From contig JARWKL010000007.1 of the NCBI GenBank assembly GCA_029961685.1, positions 26,359,013-26,423,012 of the forward strand: a stretch of DNA of 64,000 bases, read 5' to 3'. Positions 24,221 through 37,028 of this stretch are shown here, piece after piece. The DNA comes from Aristolochia californica (Eukaryota; Streptophyta; Magnoliopsida; Piperales; Aristolochiaceae). How positions within the stretch are numbered: the stretch's first letter is position 1; every line of letters begins with the position of its first letter. A program made the translations under genes and the position numbers. Under the pieces are notes generated by a model. That model searched no databases. It saw only the letters and a list, made by a program, of their open reading frames with translations, and was not told the origin of the DNA.

Positions 24221-26242
24221 TGAGAATTTAAAGAGCGTTTGTTATTCTCTTTAAAAGCTTTGCATCCCTAGCTCATTTTCATATTTAACATATTTCAAAC
24301 ATGCATATCCATTTTTAAAACATGTGTGGACGAAATCTCGCTCTTGCAAAATTCCAAGCTATTAGGGTTAAATTAGTGGAATTTCCAAAAATTGGATAAC
24401 AAAACTTTTGTGTACATTTGTGTTGGGTAAATAAATTTTCTTTATTTATATTTTTTTTTATATTTTTTCCATACATCTACTATTAAATTTTCATTTTGTT
24501 GTAATTTTTTGCCTTGTTTGTTTTCGGGAGGAAGGGAGAGCGAAAAGTCAAAGTTTTGATTTAAGAAAAAAGTGTACATCTAAAATGGAAAAGCACAGTA
24601 CACAATTGTAGGGAGAGATAATTCCAAAGAGTGTCTGTAAATTTTAGGGATTTTAAGCTCTTTTTAGTTTTTATATCTCAGGTTTTGCAATCGTCGGGAA
24701 AAATTGGTGGCAGAGGATTTTTAACTGAGTGTTGAATTGCAATCCTTAAGTCATTTCATACAAAAAATATAGCCCCTTGCGCATGATAAATCACTATACA
24801 ATCATCTATGATTGTTAGATCAAATTTTTGAAAATGGGCAAAATAATGACTTGTTAGGTCATTTGAATCTTTCACATGTTTTATGGATCCATAGGTCACT
24901 TGAGAATTTAATGAGCGTTGGTTATTCTCTTTAAAAGCTTTGGATCCATAGGTCATTTGAATCTTTCACATGTTTCAAGCATGCATATCCATTTTTAAAA
25001 CATGTGTAGAAAAAATCTCCTTCATGTAAACTTCCAAGCTTAATAGGGTTGGACTAATGGAATTTCCCAAACTTGGATAACAAAACTTTTGTGTTCATTT
25101 GTGGTGTGTGAATAGATATTTCTTATTTACATTAGTTATTATTTTAAACATTTTACACACATCAACTATAAAAATTTTATTTTGTTGTGATCTTTTTTTC
25201 CTTTTTTGTTTACGGGATGAAGGGGGAGCAAAATCTCAAAGTTCTGATTTATGAAAAAAGTGTACATCAAAAATAGAAATGCACAATCCACAAATGTAGA
25301 GAGAGATATTTCCAAAGAATGTCTGTATGTTTTATGGATCGTATGCACTTTTTCGTTTTTATATCTAAGGTTTTGCAATCGTCGGGAAACGGGGGAGGCG
25401 GACGATTTTTAACTGAGTGTTGACTTCAAATCCATAAGTCATTTCTTACAAAAATATAGCCCGTTACGCATGACAAATCACTTTACAATCATCTATGATT
25501 GGTAGCTCAACTTTTTGAATATGGGCAAAATTATGGCTTGTTTGACTCGGGAGAATATCCCACCACACATTCACTTGAGAATTTAATGAGCGTTTGTTAT
25601 TCTCTTTAAAAGCTTTGGAACCATAGGTCATTTGAATCTTTAACATGTTTCTGGCATGCATATCCATTTTTAAAACATGTGTAGAAAAAATCTCCTTCAT
25701 GCAAAATTCCAAGATATTTGTTTTGGACTAGTGGAATTTCCCAAACTTGGATAACAAAACTTTTGTGTTCATTTGTGATGTGTGAATAAATTTTCTTCAT
25801 TTACTTTTTTTATTGTTTTAAAATTTTTCCGTACATCAACTATGAAATTTTTATTTTGCTGTGATCTATTTGCCTTTTTTGATTACGGACTGAAGGGAGA
25901 GCAAAAAACTCGAAGTTTTGATTTAAGAAAAATGTGTACATCTAAAATGGAAAAACACAATGCAAAATTGTAGGGAGAGATAATTCCAAAGAGTGTCTGT
26001 AATTTTTAGGGATTCTAAGCTCTTTTTACATTTTATATCTCAGGTTTTGCAATCGTCAGGAAAAATTGGTGGCAGAGGATTTTAAACTGAGTGTTGAATT
26101 TCAAACCATAAGTCATTTCATACAAAAATATAGCCCATGATAAATCACTTTACAATCATCTATGATTGTTAGATCAAATTTTTGAAAATGGGCAAAATAA
26201 TGACTTGTTAGACTTGGGTAAATATCCCACCGAACGTTCACT
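24221..26242. repeat. Trimer with rearranged alpha tail and gamma/alpha hybrid
   Basis: Units at 24221 (680 bp), 24901 (675 bp) and 25576 (667 bp). The end of the alpha unit is replaced at about 24857-24896 by a copy of neighbouring head sequence (separate entry). The third unit starts as gamma (TTTCTGGCATGC, AAGATATTTGTTTTGGAC, GCTGTGATCTATTTGCC). It becomes alpha after about 25940-25975 (AAATTGTAGGGAGAG, TTGGTGGCAGAGG, alpha tail), so a beta follows instead of an alpha. Confidence 0.88.
24857..24897. repeat. Local template-switch scar in an alpha tail
   Basis: After GACTTGTTAG the usual ACTCGGGTAAATATCCCAC block is gone. In its place are GTCATTTGAATCTTTCACAT and then TGGATCCATAGGTCAC, two pieces of head sequence in swapped order. 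The donor is probably the adjacent head at 24942-24978, because both carry the rare TTTCACATG in place of TTTAACATG. Confidence 0.85.
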
Positions 26243-26912
26243 GTAGAATTTAATGAGCGTTTGTTATTCTCTTTAAAAACATTGGATCCATAGGTCATTT
26301 GAATCTTTAACATGTTTCAAGCATGCATATCCATTTTTAAAACATGTGTAGAAAAAATCCCCTTCATTTAAAATTCCAAGCTTAATAGGGTTGGACTAAT
26401 GGAATTTCCCAAACATGGATAACAAAACTTTTGTGTTCATTTGTGTTGGGTGAATAAATTTTCTTTATTTATATTTGTTATTGTTTTAAATTTTTTCCAT
26501 TCATCAACTATAAAATTTTCATTTTGTTGTAAGCTTTTTGCCTTGTATGTTTTCGGGAGGAAGGGAGAGCGAAATGACAAAGTTTTGATTTAAGAAAAAA
26601 GTGTACATCTAAAATGGAAAGCCACAATCCACAATTGTAGGGAGAGATAACTCCAAAGAATGTCTGTAATTTTTAGGGATTATAAGCTCTTTTAAGTTTT
26701 TATATCTCAGGTTTTACAATCGTTGGGAAAAATTGGTGGCAGAGGATTTTTAACTGAGTGTTGAATTGCAATCCATAATTCATTTCTTACAAAAATGTAG
26801 CCCGTTACGCATGATAAATCACTTTACAATCATCTATGATTGTTTGATCAAATTTTTGAAAATGGAATAATGACTTGTTAGACTTGGGTAAATATCCCAC
26901 CGCACGTTCACT
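26243..26912. repeat. Hybrid monomer, beta 5' part and alpha 3' part
   Basis: The head and AAGCTTAATAGGGTTGGAC are beta. From about 26417-26442 the unit is alpha (TGTTGGGTGAATAAATTTTC, GTAAGCTTTTTGCC, TTGGTGGCAGAGG, alpha tail). The 670-bp unit is followed by a beta head, as its tail predicts. Confidence 0.88.
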
Positions 26913-27588
26913 TGAGAATTTAATGAGCGTTTGTTATTCACTTAAAAAGCTTTGGATCCATAGATCATGTGAATCTTGAACATGTTTCAAGCATGCATAT
27001 CCATTTTTAAAACATGTGTACAAAAAATCTCCTTCATGTAAAATTCCAAGCTTAATAGGGTTGGACTAATGGAATTTCCCAAACATGGATAACAAAACTT
27101 TTGTGTTCATTTCTGGTGAGTGAATAGATATTTTTTATTTACAATAGTTATTATTTTAAATATTTTCCATACATCAACTATAAAATTTTTATTTTGTTGT
27201 GATCTTTTTTGCCTTATTTGTTTACGGGAGGAAGGGGGAGCGAAAACTCAAAGTTCTGATTTAAGAAAAATGTGTACATCTAAAACGGAAATGCACAATG
27301 CACATATCTAGAGAGGGATAATTCCAAAGTGTGTCTGTAATTTTTAGGGATTGTAAGCACCTTTTCATTTTTATATCTCAGGTTTTGCAATCGACGAGAA
27401 AAATGGGTTGCAGAGGATTTTTAACTAAGTGTTGAATTGCAATCCATAAGTCATTTCATACGAAAATATAGCCCGTTACGCATGATAAATCACATTACAA
27501 TCATCTATGATTAATTATGTCAGCATTTTGCAAATGGGCAAAATAATGGCATGTTTGACTCGGGTAAATATCCCACCGCAAGTTCACT
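26913..27588. repeat. Hybrid monomer, beta 5' part and gamma 3' part
   Basis: Beta to GATGAAGGGGGAGC or its local variant and TTCTGATTTAAG; then, from about 27250-27290, gamma (AAAAATGTGTACATC, AAAACGGAAATGCAC, AAATGGGTTGC, gamma tail). The next unit is alpha. This is the third hybrid in a row, following the units at 25576 and 26243. Confidence 0.88.
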
Positions 27589-29611
27589 TGAGAAATTAAA
27601 GAGCGTTTATTATTCTCTTTAAAAGCTTTGCATCCATAGCTCATTTGCATCTTTAACATGTTTCAAACATGCATATCCATTTTTAAAACATGTGTGGACG
27701 AAATCTCGCTCTTGCAAAATTCCAAGCTATTAGGGGTAAACAAGTGGAATTTCCCAAAATTGGATTACAAAACTTTTGTGTTCATTTGTGTTGGGTGAAT
27801 AAATTTTCTTTATTTATATTTGTTATTGTTTTAAATTTTTTCCATACATCACCTACAAAATTTTCATTTTGTTGTAAGCTTTTTGCCTTGTTTGTTTTCG
27901 GGATGAAGGGAGAGCGAAAAGTCAAAGTATTGATTTAAGAAAAAAGTGTACATCTAAAATGGAAAAGCAAAATGCACAGTTGTAGGGAGAGATAATTCCA
28001 AAGAGTGTCTGTAATTTTTAGGGATTGTAAGCTCTTTTTAGTTTTTATATCTCAGGTTTTGCAATCGTCGGGAAAAATTGGTGGCAGAGGATTTTTAACT
28101 GAGTGTTGAATTGTAATCCATAAGTCCTTTCATACAAAAATATAGCCCGTTACGCATGATAAATCACTTTACAATCATCTATGATTGTTAGATCAAATTT
28201 TTTAAAATGGGCAAAATACTGACTTGTTAGACTCGGGTAAATATCCCACCGCACGTTCACTTGAGAATTTAATGAGCGTTTGTTATTCTCTTTAAAAGAT
28301 TTGGATCCATAGGTCATTTGAATCTTTGACATGTTTCAAGCATGCATATTCATTTTTAAAACATGTGTAGAAAAAATCTCCTTCATGTAAAATTCCAAGC
28401 TTAATTGGGTTGGACTAATGGAATTTCCCAAAATTGGGTAACAAAACTTTTGTGTTCATTTGTGGTGTGTGAATAGATATTTTTTATTTAAATTATTTAT
28501 TATTTTAAATATTTTCCACACATCAACTATAAAATTTTTATTTTGTTGTGATCTTTTTTGCCTTTTTTGTTTACAATATGAAGGGGGACCGAAAACTCAA
28601 AGTTCTGTTTTAAGAAAAAAGTGTACATCTAAAATGGAAATGCACAAAGCAACAATGCAGAGAGAGATATTTCCAAAGAGTGTCTGTATGTTTTAGGGAT
28701 CGTATGCACTTTTTCGGTTTTATATCTAAGGTTTTCCAATCGTCGGGAAACGGGGGAGGTGGGCGATTTTTAACTGAGTGTTGACTTCAAATCCATAAGT
28801 CATTTCTTACAAAAATATAATCCGTTACGCTTGACAAATCACTTTACAATCATCTATGATTCTTAGCTCAACTTTTTGAATATGGGCAAAATAATGGCTT
28901 GTTTGACTCGGGCAAATATCCCACCGCACGTTCACTTGAGAATTTAATGAGCGTTTGTTATTCTCTTTAAAAGCTTTGGATCCATAGGTTATTTCAATCT
29001 TTAATATGTTTCTGGCATGCATATCCATTTTTAAAACATGTGTAGAAAAAATCTCCTTGATGTAAAATTCCAAGATATTAGTTTTGGACTAGTGGAATTT
29101 CCCAAACTTGGATAACAAAAATTTTGTGTATATTTGTGGTGTGTGAATAAATTTTCTTCATTTAATTTTTTTATTGTTTTAAACTTTTTCCGTACATCAA
29201 CTATGAAAATTTCATTTTGTTGTGATCTATTTGCCCTTTTTGTTTACGGGATGAAGGGAGAGAGAAAAACTCGAAGTTTTGATTTAATAAAAATGTGTAC
29301 ATCTAAAACGGAAATGCACAATGCACATATGTAGAGAAGGATAATGCCTAAGAGTGTCTATAATTTTTAGGCATTGTAAGCACATTTTCGTTTTTATATC
29401 TCAAGTTTTGCAATCATCAGGAAAAATGGGTTGCAGAGGATTTTTAACTGAGTGTTGAATTGCAATCCATAAGTAATTTCATACCAAAATATAGCCCTTT
29501 ATGCATGATAAATCACATTACAATAATATATGATTAATTATGTCAGGTTTTTGCAAAAGGGCAAAATAATGGCATGTTTGACTCGGGTAAATATCCCACC
29601 GCAAGTTCACT
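27589..29611. repeat. Standard trimer 6
   Basis: Units at 27589, 28262 and 28937 (673, 675 and 675 bp). The gamma unit starts a set of private variants (GAGAGAAAAACTCG, AATAAAAATGTG, AGAAGGATAATGCC, TAGGCATTGTAAGCACATTT) that recur in the next two gamma units. Confidence 0.92.
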
Positions 29612-31635
29612 TGAGAATTTAAAGAGTGTTTGTTATTCTCTTTAAAAGCTTTGCATCCATAGCTCATTTGAATCTTTAACATGTTTCAAACGTGCATATC
29701 CATTTTTAAAACATGTGTGGACGAAATCTCTTTCTTGCAAAATTCCAAGCTATTAGGGTTAAACTAGTGGAATTTCCCAAAATTGGATAACAAAACTTTT
29801 GTGTTCATTTGTGTTGGGTGAATAAATTTTCTTTATTTATATTTGTTAGTATTTTAAAATTTTTCCATACATCACCTATAAAATTTTCATTTTGTTGTAA
29901 ATCATTTGCCTTGTTTGTTTTCGGGATGAAGGGAGAGCGAAAAGTCAATGTTTTGATTTAAGAAAAAAGTGTAAATCTAAAATGGAAAAACACAATGCAC
30001 AATTGTAGGGAGAGATAATTCCAAAGAGTGTTTGTAATTTTTAGGGATTGTAAGCTCTTTTTAGTTTTTATATCTCAGGTTTTGCATTCGTCGGGAAACA
30101 TTGGTGGCAGAGGATTTTTAACTGAGTGTTGAATTGCAATCCACAAGTCATTTCATACAAAAATATAGCCCGTAACGCATCATAAATCATTTTTCAATCA
30201 TCTATGATTGTTAGATCAAATTTCTGAAAATGGGCAAAATAATGACTTGTTAGACTCGGGTAAATATCCCACCGCACATTCACTTGAGAATTTAATGAAC
30301 GTTTGTTATTCTCTTTAAAAGCTTTGGATCCATAGGTCATTTGAATCTTTAACATGTTTCAAGCATGCATATCCATTTTTAAAACATTTGTAGAAAAAAT
30401 CTCCTTCATGTAAAATTCCAAGATTAATTGGGTTGGACTAATGGAATTTCCCAAAAGTTGGATAACAAAACTTTTGTGTTCATTTGTGGTGTGTGAATAG
30501 ATATTTTTTATTTACATTAGTTATTATTTTAAATATTTTCCATACATCAACTATAAAATTTTTATTTTGTTGTGATCTTTTTTGCCTTATCTGTTTACGG
30601 GATGAAGGGGGAGTGAAAACTCAAAGTTCTGATTTAAGAAAAAAGTGTACATCTAAAATGTAAATGCACAATGCACAAATGTAGAGAGAGATATTTCCAA
30701 AGAGTGTCTGTATGTTTTAGGGATCGTATACACTTTTTCATTTTTATATCTAAGGTTTTCCAATCGTCGGGAAACGGGGGAGGCGGGCGATTTTTAACTG
30801 AGTGTTGACTTCAAATCCATAAGTCATTTCTTCCAAAAATATAGCCCGTTACGCTTGACAAATCACTTTACAATTATCTTTGATTATTAGCTCAACTTTT
30901 TGAATATGGGCAAAATAATGGCTTATTTGACTCGGGCAAATATCCCACCGCACGTTCACTTGAGAATTTAATGAGCGTTTGTTATTCTCTTTAAAAACTT
31001 TGAATCCATAGGTTATTTCAATCTTTAATATGTTTCTGGCATGCATATCCATTTTTAAAACATGTGTAGAAAAAATTTCCTTCATGTAAAATTCCAAGAT
31101 ATTAGTTTTGGACTAGTGGAATTTCCCAAACTTGGATAACAAAACTTTTGTGTTCATTTGTGGTGTGTGAATAAATTTTCTTCATTTACTTTTTTTATTG
31201 TTTTAAATTTTTTCCGTACATCAACTATAAAAATTTCATTTTGCTGTGATCTATTTGCCTTTTTTATTTATGGGATGAAGGGAGAGAGAAAAACTCGAAG
31301 TTTTGATTTAATAAAAATGTGTACATCTAAAACGGAAATGCAGAATGCACATATGTAGAGAAGGATAATGCCAAAGAGTGTCTGTGATTTTTAGGCATTG
31401 TAAGCACATTTTCGTTTTTATATCTCAGGTTTTGCAATCGTCGGGAAAAATGGGTTGTGGAGGATTTTTAATTGAGTGTTGAATTGCAATCCATAAGTAA
31501 TTTCATACCAAAATATAGCCCGTTATGCATGATAAATCACATTACAATCATATATGATTAATTATGTCAGCTTTTTGCAAAAGGGCAAAATAATGGCAAG
31601 TTTGACTCGGGTAAATATCCGACCGCAAGTTCACT
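29612..31635. repeat. Standard trimer 7 (private-variant block)
   Basis: Units at 29612, 30285 and 30961 (673, 676 and 675 bp). The alpha unit has GTGTAAATCTAAAATGG, AGTGTTTGTAATTT, AAACATTGGTGGC and GCCCGTAACGCAT. All recur in the alpha unit of the next trimer, so the two are close relatives. Confidence 0.92.
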
Positions 31636-33658
31636 TGAGAATTTAAAGAGTGTTTCTTATTCTCTTTAAAAGCTTTGCATCCATAGCTCACTTGCATCTT
31701 TAGCATGTTTCAAACATGCATATCCATTTTTAAAACATGTGTGGACGAAATCTCTTCCTTTGAAAATTCCAAGCTATTAGGGTTAAACTAGTGGAATTTC
31801 CCAAAATTGGATAACACAACTTTTGTGTTCATTTGTGTTGGGTGAATAAATTTTCTTTATTTATATTTGTTATTATTTTAAACTTTTTCCATACATAAAC
31901 TATAAAATTTTCATTTTGTTGTAAAACTTTTGCCTTGTTTGTTTTCGGGATGAAGGGAGAGCGAAAAGTCAAAGTTTTGATTTAAGAAAAAAGTGTAAAT
32001 CTAAAATGGAAAAGCACAATGCACAATTGTAGGGAGAGATAATTCCAAAGAGTGTTTGTAATTTTTAGGGATTGTAAGCTCTTTTTAGTTTTTATATCTC
32101 AGGTTTTGCATTAGTCAGGAAACATTGGTGGCAGAGGATTTTTAACTGAGTGTTGAATTGCAATCCACAAGTCATTTCATACAAATATAGAGCCCGTAAC
32201 GCATGATAAATTACTTTTCAATCATCTATGATTGTTAGATCAAATTTTCTGAAAATGGGCAAAATAATGACTTGTTAGACTCGGTTAAATATCCCACCGC
32301 ACGTTCACTTGAAAATTTAATGAACGTTTGTTATTCTCTTTAAAAGATTTGGATCCATAGGTCATTTGAATCTTTAACATGTTTCAAGCATGCATATCCA
32401 TTTTTAAAACATTTGTAGAAAAAATCTCCTTCATGTAAAATTCCAAGCTTAATTGGGTTGGACTAATGGAATTTCCCAAACTTGGATAACAAAACTTTTG
32501 TGTTCATTTGTGGTGTGTGAATAGATATTTTTTATTTACATTAGTTATTATTTTAAATATTTTCCACACATCAACTATAAAATTTTTATTTTGTTGTGAT
32601 CTTTTTTGCCTTATTTGTTTACGGGATGAAGGGGGAGCGAAAACTCAAAGTTCTGATTTAAGAAAAAAGTGTAATCTAAAATGTAAATGCACAATGCACA
32701 AATGTAGAGAGAGATATTTCCAAAGAGTGTCTGTATGTTTTAGGGATCGTATGCACTTTTTTGTTTTTATATCTATGGTTTTGCAATCGTCAGGAAACGG
32801 GGGAGGCGGGCGATTTTTAACTGAGTGTTGACTTCAAATCCATAAGTCATTTCTTACAAAAATATAGCCCGTTACGCTTGACAAATCACTTTACAATCAT
32901 CTATGATTATTAGCTCAACTTTTTGAATATGGGCAAAATAATGGCTTGTTCGACTCGGGAAAATATTCCACCGCACGTTCACTTGAGAATTTAATGAGCG
33001 TTTGTTATTCTCTTTAAAAGCTTTGAATCCATAGGTTATTTAAATCTTTAATATGTTTCTGGTATGCATATCCATTTTTAAAACATGTGTAGAAAAAATC
33101 TCCTTCATGTAAAATTCCAAGATATTAGTTTTGGACTAGTGGAATTTCCCAAACTTGGATAACAAAACTTTTGTGTTCATTTGCGGTGTGTGAATAAATT
33201 TTCTTCATTTACTTTTTTTATTGTTTTAAAATTTTTCCGTACATCAACTATGAAAATTTCATTTTGCTGTGATCTATTTGCCTTTTTTGTTTACGGGATG
33301 AAGGGAGAGAGAAAAACTCGAAGTTTTGATTTAATAAAAATGTGTACATCTAAAACGGAAATGCAGAATGCACATATGTAGAGAAGGATAATGCCAAAGA
33401 GTGTCTGTAATTTTTAGGCATTGTAAGCACATTTTCGTTTTTATATCTCAGGTTTTGCAATCGTCGGGAAAAATGGGTTGCGGAGGATTTTTAACTGAGT
33501 GTTGAATTGCAATCCATAAGTAATTTCATACCAAAATATAGCCCGTTATGCATGATAAATCACATTACAATCAACTATGATTAATTATGTCAGCTTTTTG
33601 CAAAAGGGCAAAATAATGGCATGTTCGACTCGGGTAAATATCCCACCGCAAGTTCACT
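31636..33658. repeat. Standard trimer 8 (private-variant block)
   Basis: Units at 31636, 32310 and 32984 (674, 674 and 675 bp). Shares the alpha and gamma private variants of trimer 7; its gamma is the last of the three with AGAAGGATAATGCC. Confidence 0.92.
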
Positions 33659-35681
33659 TGAGAATTTAAACAATGTTTGTTATTCTCTTTAAAAGCTTTT
33701 CATCCATAGCTCATTTGCATCTTTAACATGTTTCAAACATGCATATCCATTTTTAAAATATGTGTGGACGAAATCTCTTTCTTGCAAAATTCCAAGCTAT
33801 TAGGGTTAAACTAGTGGAATTTCCCAAAATTGGATAACAAAACTTTTGTGTTCATTTGTGTTGGGTGAATAAATTTTCTTTATTTATATTTGTTATTGTT
33901 TTAAATTTTTTCCATACATCAACTATAAAATTTTCATTTTGTTGTAAACCTTTTGCCTTGTTTGTTTTCCGGATGAAGGGAGAGCGAAAAGTCAAAGTTT
34001 TAATTTAAGAAAAAAGTGTACATATAAAATGGAAAAGCACAATGCACAATTGTAGGGAGAGATAATTCAAAAGAGTGTCTGTAATTTTTAGGGATTGTAA
34101 CCTGTTTTTAGTTTTTATATCTCAGGTTTTGCAATAGTCGGGAAAAATTGGTGGCAGAGGTTTTTTAACTGAGTGTTGAATTGCAATCCATAAGTCATTT
34201 CATAAAAAAAAATATAGCCCGTTACGCATGATAAATCACTTTACAATCATCTATGATTGTTAGATCAAATTTTTGAAAATGGGCAAAAAAAATGACTTGT
34301 TGGACTCGGGTAAATATCCCACCGCACGTTCACTTGAGAATTTAATGAGCGTTTGTTATTCTCGTTAAAAGCTTTGGATCCATAGGTCATTTGAATCTTT
34401 AACATGTTTCAAGCATGCATATCCATTTTTAAAACATGTGTAGAAAAAATGTCCTTCTGTAAAATTCCAAGCTTAATAGGGTTGGACTAATGGAATTTCC
34501 CAAACTTGGATAACAAAACTTTTGTGTTCATTTGTGGTGTGTGAATAATTTTTTTTTATTTAAATTATTTATTATTTTAAATATTTTCCACACATCAACT
34601 ATAAAATATTTATTTTGTTGTGATCTTTTTTGCCTTATTTGTTTACGGGATGAAGGGGGAGGGAAAACTCTAAGTTCTGATTTAAGAAAAAAATGTACAT
34701 CTAAAATGGAAATGTACATGGCAAAAATGTAGAGAGAGATATTTTCAAAGAGTGTCTGTATGTTTTAGGGATCGTATGCACTTTTTCATTTTTATATCTA
34801 AGGTTTTGCAATCGTCGGGAAACGGGGGAGGTGGGCGATTTTTAACTGAGTGTTGACATCAAATCCATAAGTCATTTCTAACAAAAATATAGCCCATTAC
34901 GCTTGACAAATAACTTTACAATCATCTATGATTGTTAGCTCAACTTTTTGAATATGGGCAAATAATGGCTTGTTTGACTCGGGCAAAAATCCCACCGCAC
35001 ATTCACTTGAGAATTTAATGAGCATTGTTATTCTTTTTAAAAGCTTTTGATACATAGGTCATTTCAATCTTTAACATGTTTCTGGCATGCATATCCATTT
35101 TTAAAATATGTGTATAAAAAATCTCCTTCATGTAAAATTCCAAGATATTAGTTTTGGACTAGAGGAATTTCCCAAACTCTGATAACAAAACTTTTGTGTT
35201 CATTTGTGGTGTGTGAATAAATTTTCTTCATTTACTTTTTTTATTGTTTTAAACTTTTTCCATACATCAACTATGAAATTTTCATTTTGCTGTGATCTAT
35301 ATGCCTTTTTTGTTTACGGGATGAAGGGAGAGCGAAAAACTCAAACTTTTGATTTTAGAAAAATGTGTACATCTAAAACGGAAATGCACAATGCACATAT
35401 GTAGAGAGGGATAATTCCAAAGAGTGTATGTAATTTTTAGGGATTGTAAGCACCTTTTCGTTTTTATATCTCAGGTTTTGCAATCGTCGGGAAAAATGGG
35501 TTGCGGAGGATTTTTAACATAGTGTTGAATTGCAATCCATAAGTCATTTCATACAAAAATATAGCCCGTTATGCATAATAAATTACATTACAATCATCCA
35601 TGATTAATTATATCAGCTTTTGTGAAATGGGCAAAATAATGGCATGTTTGACTCGGGTAAATATCCCACCGCAAGTTCGCT
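33659..35681. repeat. Standard trimer 9
   Basis: Units at 33659, 34335 and 35008 (676, 673 and 674 bp). Ordinary alpha and gamma bodies return here. No rearrangement seen. Confidence 0.92.
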
Positions 35682-36730
35682 TGAGAATTTAAAGAGCGCT
35701 TGTTATTCTCTTTAAAAGCTTTGCATCCACAGCTCATTTGCATCTTTTAAGATGTTTCAAACATGCATATCCATTTTTAAAACATGTGTGGACGCAATCT
35801 CTCACTTCCAAAATTCCAAGCTATTAGGGTGAAACTAGTGGAATTTCCCACAATTGGATAACAAAAGTTTTGTGTTCATTTGTGTTGGGTGAATAAATTT
35901 TATTTATTTATATTTGTTATTTTTTTACCTTTTTTCCATACATCAACTATAAAATTTTCATTTTGTTGTAAACTTTTTGCCTTGTTTGTTTTCGGGAGGA
36001 AGGGAGAGCGAAAAGTCAAATTTTTGATTTAAGAAAAAAGTATACATCTAAAATGGAAAAGCACAATGCAAAATTGTAGGGAGAGATAATTCCAAAGAGT
36101 GTCTGTAATTTTTACGGATTGTAAGCTCATTTTAGTTTTTATATCTCAGGTTTTGCAATCGTCGGGAAAAATTGGTGGCAGAGGATTTTTAACTGAGTGT
36201 TGAATTGCAATCCATAAGTCATTTCATACAAAAATATAGCCCATTACGCATGATAAATCACTTTAAAATCATCTATGATTGTTAGATCAAATAATTGAAA
36301 ATGGGCAAAATAATGACTTGTTTGACTCGGGTAAATATCCCACCGCGCATTCAATTGAGAATTTAATGAGCGTTTGTTATTCTCTTTAAAAGCATTGGAT
36401 CCATAGGTCATTTGAATCTTTAACATGTTTGAAGCATGCATATCCATTTTTAAAACATGTGTAGAAAAAATCTCCTTCATGTAAAATTCCAAGCTTAATA
36501 GGGTTGGACTAATGGAATTTCCCATACTTGGATAACAAAATTTTGTGTTCATTTGTGGTGTGTGAATAGATTTTTTTATTTACATTAGTTATTATTTTAA
36601 ATATTTTCCACACATCAACTATAAAATTTTTATTTTGTTGTGATCTTTTTTTCCTTTTTTGTTTATGGGTTGAAGGGGGAGCGAAAACTCAAAGTTCTGA
36701 TTTAAGAAAAACGTGTACATCTAAAATGGA

Positions 36731-36823
36731 AAATCACAATGCACAATTGTAGGGAGAGATAATTCCAAAGAGTGTCTGTAATTTTTAGGGATTGTAAGGT
36801 CCTTTTAGTTTTTATATCTCAGG
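36731..36823. repeat. Alpha-type patch inside a beta unit (conversion-like tract)
   Basis: Upstream, GGGGGAGCGAAAACTC and TTCTGATTTAAG are beta. Then AATCACAATGCACAATTG, GATAATTCCAAAG, TGTAATTTTTAGGGATTG and TATATCTCAGG are alpha. Downstream, GGGAAATGGGGGAGGCGGGC and TTGACTTCAAATCC are beta again. Both edges lie in sequence shared by the classes, so the true tract may be a little longer. Unit length is unchanged at 673 bp, which favours conversion over two separate crossovers. Confidence 0.85.
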
Positions 36824-37028
36824 TTTTGTAATCGTCGGGAAATGGGGGAGGCGGGCGATTTTTAACTGAGTGTTGACTTCAAATCCATAAGTCATTTCTT
36901 ACAAAAATATAGCCCGTTACGCATGACAAATCACTTTACAATCATCTATGATTGTTAGCTCAACTTTTTGCATATGGGAAAAATAATGGCTTGTTTGACT
37001 CGGGCAAATATCCCACCACACGTTCACT

